NCBI GenBank assembly: GCA_913052425.1 | Contig: CAJXEG010000037.1 | Location: 1 to 10,267, forward strand | Origin: an uncultured Flavobacteriaceae bacterium | GTDB taxonomy: Bacteria; Bacteroidota; Bacteroidia; Flavobacteriales; Flavobacteriaceae | DNA length: 10,267 nucleotides | Direction of reading: 5' to 3' | Shown: one piece after another, positions 5,990 through 10,267 of the stretch | Layout of the letters: each line of letters starts with the position of its first letter | Position numbering within the stretch: position 1 is the stretch's first letter | Translations under genes and position numbers: made by a program | Notes under the pieces: model-generated | What the model was told of the DNA's origin: nothing | What the model saw: the letters and a program-made list of their open reading frames with translations, nothing else | Databases searched by the model: none

Positions 5990-7306
5990 TTGGATCCTGA
6001 CCCTTTTAGTTTTTTAATCGCCATCCTAGACGTTCAGGGTTCGTTGGTGATCCAATTTATTTTGCTTCTTTTACTACTGATCACCTCAGGATTGGTCTCC
6101 GGCGCTGAGGTGGCTTTTTTTTCTTTGACCAAAGAACAATTGGATTCTGAAGAGGAGAAAAAATCCCGTCAATTGGAGATCATACGAAAGATGCTCCAAA
6201 ATCCCAAACGACTTTTGGCCACCATTCTGATCACCAACAACTTTATCAACATTGCTATAGTGTTACTGTTTGCCTCTCTGGGGGAGAGTCTTTTTAGTCA
6301 GATTGAAAATCCGTTGGTGGTTCTTTTGATTGAAATAGGAGTGATTACTTTTTTAATCCTCTTTTTTGGAGAAATCCTACCCAAGGTCTACGCCAACAGA
6401 AATGCCGTGACTTTTTCCAAAGCCTTGGCCTTTCCAATCTATACCATCGATCGTTATTTTTTGTTCTTTCTCACTATCCCCATGAGTAAAATTACCCGAT
6501 TTATGGAGTCGCGCATGGCACAAAAAACCAATGAATTTTCGATTGACAAATTGTCTCAGGCTCTTGAGTTGACCAGTGAGGAAGAAACCACCAAGGAGGA
6601 GCATAAAATTTTACAGGGAATCGTAAACTTTGGGAATACCGAAACCAAACAGGTCATGTGTCCTCGTATTGATGTCTTTGCACTTTCGGAGGATATGGAT
6701 ATGGAAATCATTGTTCCTCTGATTCTCGAAAAAGGATTTTCCAGAGTTCCTGTTTATGCGGAGAATATGGACAGTGTTGTGGGCATTCTATACACCAAGG
6801 ATTTACTGCCCCATCTAGAGCAGTCCAACTTTAAATGGCAAAAACTTTTAAAACCTGCTTTTTACGTTCCTGAAAACAAAAAATTAGATGATCTTTTAAA
6901 AGAGTTTCAACAGAAAAAAATTCATCTGGCAGTGGTGGTCGATGAATATGGGGGGACTTCGGGGGTGATCACTCTGGAGGATGTGATCGAGGAAATCGTG
7001 GGCGACATCAGCGACGAATTTGACGACGATGAATTGATCTATTCCAAGTTGGATGATTTTACTTTTGTTTTTGATGCCAAGATCAACCTTAAAGATTTTT
7101 ATAAAGTCATTCATTTAGAGGAGGAAGAAATTTTTGAAAAAGCCAAGGGGGAGTCAGAATCCATAGCGGGTTTTGTACTTGAGATCGCTCAGGCTTTTCC
7201 CAAGGTGGGTCAGATCATACAATTCGAAGGATATCAGTTTGTCATAGAATCTGTGGATCGAAAGCGGATCAAAAGAATCAAGGTCATTTTACCCCCTTCG
7301 CCATGA
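5990..7306 (+). CDS. gldE: Gliding motility-associated CNNM/CBS membrane protein GldE
   Basis: A 438-residue inner-membrane protein of the CNNM/HlyC-CorC family, placed as GldE because gldD follows. The N-terminal transmembrane domain (about residues 15-200) has hydrophobic segments near 18-45, 75-100 and 105-130. It includes SGLVSGAEVAFFSLT and GEILPK, family signatures of the ion-handling core. Two CBS domains follow (about 205-335), ending in VVVDEYGGTSGVITLEDVIE and EIVGDISDEFDDDE. A C-terminal CorC/HlyC domain (about 345-435) is last. The start is a TTG (5990-5992, giving MDPDPFS); no in-frame ATG occurs before the first membrane segment. In F. johnsoniae gldE is linked genetically to gliding, while relatives act in Mg or Co efflux, so the transported ion is unknown. 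It lies 16 bases after ssb and overlaps gldD by 4 bases (ATGA). Confidence 0.93.
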   Translation: MDPDPFSFLIAILDVQGSLVIQFILLLLLLITSGLVSGAEVAFFSLTKEQLDSEEEKKSRQLEIIRKMLQNPKRLLATILITNNFINIAIVLLFASLGESLFSQIENPLVVLLIEIGVITFLILFFGEILPKVYANRNAVTFSKALAFPIYTIDRYFLFFLTIPMSKITRFMESRMAQKTNEFSIDKLSQALELTSEEETTKEEHKILQGIVNFGNTETKQVMCPRIDVFALSEDMDMEIIVPLILEKGFSRVPVYAENMDSVVGILYTKDLLPHLEQSNFKWQKLLKPAFYVPENKKLDDLLKEFQQKKIHLAVVVDEYGGTSGVITLEDVIEEIVGDISDEFDDDELIYSKLDDFTFVFDAKINLKDFYKVIHLEEEEIFEKAKGESESIAGFVLEIAQAFPKVGQIIQFEGYQFVIESVDRKRIKRIKVILPPSP

Positions 7307-7869
7307 GAGAAGCAAAATGGGCCAAGGCTTTTTTATTGACCACCATAGTACTTTTGTTGGGTTGCGATAGTGTCCAACAACCCAAACCCAAGGCGCAATT
7401 GCGCCTCCAGTACCCAGAACCAAGATACAAACAGGTTCCCGATATTTATCCTTTTGATTTTAAATACAACGATTGGGTGGAGTTAAAAGGCATCGCCAAA
7501 ACAGCTCCTGATTTGTATTATCCCAAAATGAAAGCTACCTTGTATTTGTCCTATGTTGGGGTAGAAAACAATATAGATTCTTTGTTAAACGACGCTTATC
7601 AACTTCCGGGAAAACACATGATCAAAGCACAGGAAATACCGGAAAGGGTCTTTATGGCTCCGGAGAAAAGGGTCTATGGCACCCTATTTACTGTGGTGGG
7701 AAATGCTGCCTCACAACTACAGTTTTTTCTGACAGACTCTACGGATCACTTTTTGATGGGATCACTCTATTTTTATTCACGACCCAATTATGATTCGATC
7801 ATGCCCGCGGCCAAATACGTGGAGCGAGATGTAATGCACCTGATGGAAACCTTGCGCTGGAAGGATTAA
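7303..7869 (+). CDS. gldD: Gliding motility lipoprotein GldD
   Basis: A 188-residue lipoprotein. Residues 1-20 form a signal sequence with a charged start and a hydrophobic core, ending in the lipobox LLLGC, so C21 is the lipid-bearing residue. The mature part begins DSVQQPKPK and contains YPEPRYKQVP, YPFDFKYNDWVELKGIAK and PDLYYPKMKATLYLSY. These are segments I recognise from GldD of Flavobacteriaceae. In F. johnsoniae GldD is needed for gliding and for the type IX secretion system, probably at the cell envelope. The gene overlaps gldE by 4 bases (ATGA), which implies translational coupling. Its TAA shares bases with the stop codon of the convergent metal-binding lipoprotein gene. Start and length fit the family. 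It is confidently assigned, while its molecular activity is not known to me. Confidence 0.93.
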   Translation: MREAKWAKAFLLTTIVLLLGCDSVQQPKPKAQLRLQYPEPRYKQVPDIYPFDFKYNDWVELKGIAKTAPDLYYPKMKATLYLSYVGVENNIDSLLNDAYQLPGKHMIKAQEIPERVFMAPEKRVYGTLFTVVGNAASQLQFFLTDSTDHFLMGSLYFYSRPNYDSIMPAAKYVERDVMHLMETLRWKD

Positions 7870-8231
7870 TCCAACAATTCGAAATCTTTGACCGTATAGG
7901 CCTCTCCTATATTGCGTACCACTTGAGTCACCTCGTTGGGGCTTAGGACTTTGGCATCAAAAATCAAAGTGGCTTTTTTGGTCTCAAAATCTACTTTGGC
8001 TTCTTTGATCCCAACGGTTTGGTTGAGGTTTTTTTCAATCACTGCCGCACAACCCACAGCGCATACCATTCCTTCGATGCTCATCGCCATGGGCTGGGCT
8101 TTTTGGAAGGTGGCTTCAGTGGTCTCAACAGCGCTTGTCTCTACCGTAACGGTTTTTGGAGCTTGATTGTTTTTACAGCCGGTAAAAAACAACAGTCCGA
8201 TAAATAGCGAAAAGAGTTGTATTTTTTTCAT
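7866..8231 (-). CDS. Small lipoprotein with a heavy-metal-associated domain
   Basis: A 121-residue predicted lipoprotein. The N terminus (MKKIQLFSLFIGLLFFTGC) has a lipobox with C19 as the lipidation site. A Thr/Glu-rich spacer follows (about 25-45), then a ferredoxin-like heavy-metal-associated domain (about 48-118). The metal site reads SIEGMVCAVGCAAVIEKNL: C57 and C61 are separated by three residues rather than the two of the usual GMTCxxC. Such domains carry Cu(I), Zn or similar ions in chaperones and P-type ATPases. A free-standing, membrane-anchored form suggests a periplasmic metal carrier or mercury/copper scavenger, but the metal is not known. It converges on gldD with overlapping stop codons (7866-7869) and has its own promoter-like elements. 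Fold confidence is high; function is only inferred. Confidence 0.88.
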   Translation of the reverse strand: MKKIQLFSLFIGLLFFTGCKNNQAPKTVTVETSAVETTEATFQKAQPMAMSIEGMVCAVGCAAVIEKNLNQTVGIKEAKVDFETKKATLIFDAKVLSPNEVTQVVRNIGEAYTVKDFELLD

Positions 8232-8235
8232 AGGT

Positions 8236-8266
8236 TAAAGATAATATTAAATCAGAAGATGATCAA
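8236..8266 (-). promoter_or_regulatory. Promoter candidate for the metal-binding lipoprotein gene
   Basis: On the minus strand TTG (8266-8264) is followed by 20 bases and TATCTTTA (8243-8236). This matches the Bacteroidota promoter pattern except that the last base of TAnnTTTG is A. Only four bases separate it from the ATG, so the mRNA would have almost no leader, as predicted for recX. Confidence 0.4.
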
Positions 8267-8314
8267 GATGGTTTGGGTTTTGTTGGAGAAAGGTCTTGGC
8301 TATGATTTCGTTGT

Positions 8315-8418
8315 GGAATCATCCGCAGGATTATTCCGCTGAAAAATCAGCCGTTCGATTTGTACTTTTAATTTGGTGTGGCACAAAACCACAATGAATT
8401 ATAGCCATTGTTGCCCAC
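8315..8418. repeat. Palindrome-rich intergenic block
   Basis: Three inverted repeats sit in about 100 bases. The first is GGAATcATCC (8315-8324) with GGATtATTCC (8328-8337): nine pairs, one mismatch, 3-base loop. The second follows directly: GCTGA (8338-8342) with TCAGC (8347-8351) around AAAA. The third is an imperfect 41-base hairpin, GTGG (8378-8381) with CCAC (8415-8418) and ACAATG (8391-8396) with CATTGT (8406-8411), with unpaired bases between the stems and the loop AATTATAGC. No coding frame is evident. The imperfect long hairpin recalls a recombination site such as attC, but no integrase or canonical core site is seen. A dispersed repeat or an RNA are alternatives. Confidence 0.45.
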
Positions 8419-8427
8419 AGTTATTTT

Positions 8428-9387
8428 TTATCCTATTGCTTTCCAAGATTCGTTAATTTCATAATCTCCACCTCTTGCTATTTTATTATGGAAATTAATC
8501 ACAATTTGTTCGACTAATCCCATTTTTTCATTTGTTTTCAATACCTCGGGAAAAGTCTTGATATAGTCTGCAATAAAAATACTCAACATCATAAATGCTG
8601 TTTGTAAGTTGAAAATGACAATATCTTTATGTGCACTATCATTTTTTCCAAACATATTGGCAAGCTGAAAAACTGCGATATTTGATGGATGAGCATAAAG
8701 TGAGAAATATGTGTAAATCAGGTCCAGCTTATCTCCTTTAATATCCATTGTTTGAACAATTTCTCTCCAGCTTAAAAAAACTACCTTATTACCGTTGAAT
8801 CTTATTAGATAGTCTTTTTTTTTAATCATTGTTCTAATTTTTCCTTGATTTTTGTCATCCATACTTTTGAAAAGTGGACTTTGCTCAATTTCCGAGCGTA
8901 TTGATTCCATTTGTTTTAGCTCGTTTTCCATTTTGTCCTTATTTTCCTTAAGTGTAGTTACTCCGTCAAATCTATTTCGATAGGGAAGTCCAGCGTGCAC
9001 CCAAAGCAAATATTTAATTTGTTTTTCCTCCCAGGTTTTAGATTCCGGATATTTTAGGTTGAACATTCCAGTTGTTTCATAAATGTTCCGTATGAAAGAA
9101 GCAACTATTGTTGGGTCAATAATGTTATTAAGTAACTTTCAATTTTTAGAATTAAAATCGACGCCATTCAAAATATTTTTCAAGTGAAGGACTTTAGTCA
9201 TCATCATTTGAAGAACCATTTTTGCATCGGCATCAGCTTGAGTTTTTACTTGATCATAGTTGTGGTGAATTACTGCCTCAAAGAAAAATTTTACATAAAT
9301 GTCAAATAACTCTTGGCAAACAGGAATCGATTCACACCAAAAAAAGCGTTAGCATTGTTTTCTTAATTCCTCAATTTCCATATTCAT
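8428..9387 (-). pseudogene. Accessory hypothetical gene broken by two nonsense codons
   Basis: One minus-strand frame runs 320 codons from the ATG at 9385-9387 (MNMEIEELRKQC) to the TAA at 8428-8430. It is interrupted only by TAA as codon 13 (9349-9351) and TGA as codon 83 (9139-9141). Protein-like sequence continues across both stops: FFWCESIPVCQELFDIYVKF and DADAKMVLQMMMTKVLHLKN before the second, and NNIIDPTIVASFIRNIYETT after it. The last 212 codons (from the ATG at 9064-9066) are open. They contain YLLWVHAGLPYRNRFDG, VFLSWREIVQTM, YTYFSLYAHPSN and MMLSIFIADYIKTFP. The HP-containing segment recalls DUF5677-like helical proteins; I assign no function. Each stop could come from one base change, for example Tyr to TAA and Gly to TGA. 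The region is more AT-rich by eye than the operon beside it. A shortened product from codon 108 is possible. Confidence 0.75.
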
Positions 9388-9777
9388 TTATGATTGGTAT
9401 TAATTGTGTACAACTTGAATATATCCACATATTGCGTTTATTTTCGTTATATCTTTTTATACTTTATTTAGTTTAATATCATGATTTTCAATAAGTAATT
9501 CCTTAATAATGCGATCAATAAGTTTTTTGATTTTTGCAAGAGATTTTTAATGAGTATGGGTAGATCGTTGCGTGGTTTTACTGCTTGATGATTTATCAAC
9601 CGGTGGTTTAGAAAAAGAGGGATATTGTTGTCCTTGTGGATTGGATAACAAAAATTGTTAAAAGATTGATCTTTTGCTAATACAAGTGAATACGGTTTTA
9701 TCATGGCAGTGGTATGATTTGGGTTAACCAATGACTTCTTATTTGGGGCAAAAAAGCGTTTTTTTATAGGCGGTATT
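9388..9777. other. AT-rich intergenic stretch with a possible decayed coding remnant
   Basis: These 390 bases lie between the broken accessory gene and the peptidase-like gene, and hold no gene I can name. On the minus strand the frame ending in TAA at 9457-9459 looks protein-like in pieces (SNPQGQQYPSFSKPPVDKSS, then LAKIKKLIDRIIKELLIENH). It is broken by several stops and has no convincing start. Another minus-strand frame is open from 9731 to 9468 (87 residues), but its composition is unconvincing and I do not call it a gene. No terminal inverted repeats or transposase motifs are visible. Confidence 0.3.
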
Positions 9778-10267
9778 TTATTCGAATAAACTATCGGGCA
9801 TGGGTTCGTTAAGGATGATGGATTTCACCTGAAAATCTATTTTTTGCGGGCCCATATCTTGTTTGACAAGGTGGGGGAAGCGGATGCCTTCCACGGCCTT
9901 ATAATCACTAAAAGAGGTCGTGGAAGATTGAATTTGCCCTTGCATTTCCATGGTTTCTACCGTTTGGAGTTTAAGAAAATCCTCCACAGCATAAAAAACG
10001 GTTTTGTTGTCCGACCATTTGATTTCATAGGCGTCAATTCCATCAACAGATACGATCCCTTGCAGTGAAATTTGATCGGGGTCGATTTCCAGTTCGGGAA
10101 ATATGGCCACATTTTTTAGGGCATTTTCCAACTCTTCGCCTTTCATTTCCATTTTTTGTCCCTGCATTTCGTTATAGCCTTTGGTGGCATTGATCACGGT
10201 TTTTTGCATCACATTACCCATCATACTGACCTCTACTCGCATTTGTTTTTTGGTGGTTTGTCGGTTG
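9778..10267 (-). CDS. C-terminal LolA-like domain, probably of an M16-family peptidase (5' end outside the window)
   Basis: The C-terminal 162 residues of a larger protein, with the reading frame open to the right edge (TTKKQMRVEVSMMGNVMQKT being the first part seen). Short beta-strand-like segments dominate: GYNEMQGQKMEMKGEELENA, AIFPELEIDPD, GIDAYEIKWSDNKTVFYAVE, MQGQIQSSTTSFSDYKAVEG, IRFPHLVKQDMGPQKIDF, ending PDSLFE. The layout (what was fed, Glu-rich selection helix, substrate-like strands, then a GIRFPH-type segment) matches the LolA-like C-terminal domain attached to many Bacteroidota zinc peptidases of the insulinase/M16 type. No HxxEH zinc site is in view, so the peptidase part is inferred. 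A stand-alone outer-membrane lipoprotein-sorting protein is the alternative. The Met at 10240-10242 is probably internal rather than the start. It stands apart from the pseudogene by the 390-base AT-rich gap. Confidence 0.6.
   Translation of the reverse strand, partial: NRQTTKKQMRVEVSMMGNVMQKTVINATKGYNEMQGQKMEMKGEELENALKNVAIFPELEIDPDQISLQGIVSVDGIDAYEIKWSDNKTVFYAVEDFLKLQTVETMEMQGQIQSSTTSFSDYKAVEGIRFPHLVKQDMGPQKIDFQVKSIILNEPMPDSLFE

Noticed and set aside
7936..8207. Two + strand open frames over the metal-binding lipoprotein gene
   Set aside because: They are antisense to a convincing lipoprotein with a signal peptide and a known domain.
8378..8418. A confirmed integron attC site
   Set aside because: The hairpin shape is suggestive, but clear RYYYAAC and GTTRRRY core sites were not found and no integrase is in the window. 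It is kept only as a question in the findings.
8428..9387. Stop-codon readthrough or selenocysteine for the interrupted gene
   Set aside because: The two stops are of different kinds (TAA and TGA), and no SECIS-like structure or context was evident. Ordinary nonsense mutations explain both.
9222..9476. 84-residue + strand open frame
   Set aside because: It runs antisense to the 5' part of the broken accessory gene, whose frame is clearly the protein-like one.
9468..9731. 87-residue open frame on the minus strand as a gene
   Set aside because: It has no recognisable motif, is rich in Asn, Leu and Ile as expected of AT-rich chance frames, and a different frame of the same DNA looks more protein-like.
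9750..9767. A/T symmetric run after the peptidase-like gene as a terminator
   Set aside because: The symmetry is a run of A, then GCG, then a run of T, with almost no GC stem. It is too weak to call.
1..10267. CRISPR arrays, tRNA or rRNA genes, insertion sequences
   Set aside because: Reading both strands showed no evenly spaced direct repeats, no cloverleaf-like segments and no transposase motifs.

Overview
The window looks like a chromosomal segment from a member of the Flavobacteriaceae (Bacteroidota). Three things point that way: adjacent gldE and gldD genes, which belong to the gliding-motility/type IX secretion set of this phylum; promoter-like TAnnTTTG elements; and starts without Shine-Dalgarno sequences. 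The window combines housekeeping and DNA-repair genes with a small, decayed accessory patch near its right end. No phage, insertion sequence, CRISPR array, rRNA or tRNA gene was recognised.

Left part (1-2214): the 3' two-thirds of a TonB-dependent outer-membrane receptor runs off the left edge. Its last 13 bases overlap the end of convergent recX. recX has a well-formed promoter placed so close to its ATG that the mRNA is probably leaderless. A 36-codon gene for ribosomal protein bTHX follows on the + strand and ends in a strong hairpin shared with the next, convergent operon.

Middle (2218-5504): a minus-strand cluster reads hup (HU-type DNA-binding protein), then a 29-codon, almost wholly basic protein, then rng (RNase E/G family). 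Between the small gene and rng lie three closely packed inverted repeats, so the RNase transcript has a structured leader. mutY diverges from hup across a 126-base spacer with a -7-like element for each direction.

Right of centre (4458-7869): mutY, ssb, gldE and gldD are co-directional and tightly spaced (46-base gap, 16-base gap, 4-base overlap). This is a likely operon joining oxidative-damage repair and single-strand DNA binding to two gliding-motility proteins. gldD shares its stop-codon bases with a convergent gene for a small lipoprotein carrying a heavy-metal-associated domain.

Right end (8232-10267): an intergenic block with three inverted repeats precedes a 320-codon accessory gene, read on the minus strand, that carries two nonsense codons in an otherwise intact frame. 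About 390 bases of AT-rich DNA follow with no gene I can name. The window closes with the C-terminal part of a protein that resembles the LolA-like tail of Bacteroidota M16-type peptidases. I found no complete novel system. The points most worth following up are the structured rng leader, the conserved-looking 29-residue basic protein, the palindrome block beside the pseudogene, and the predicted leaderless recX promoter.
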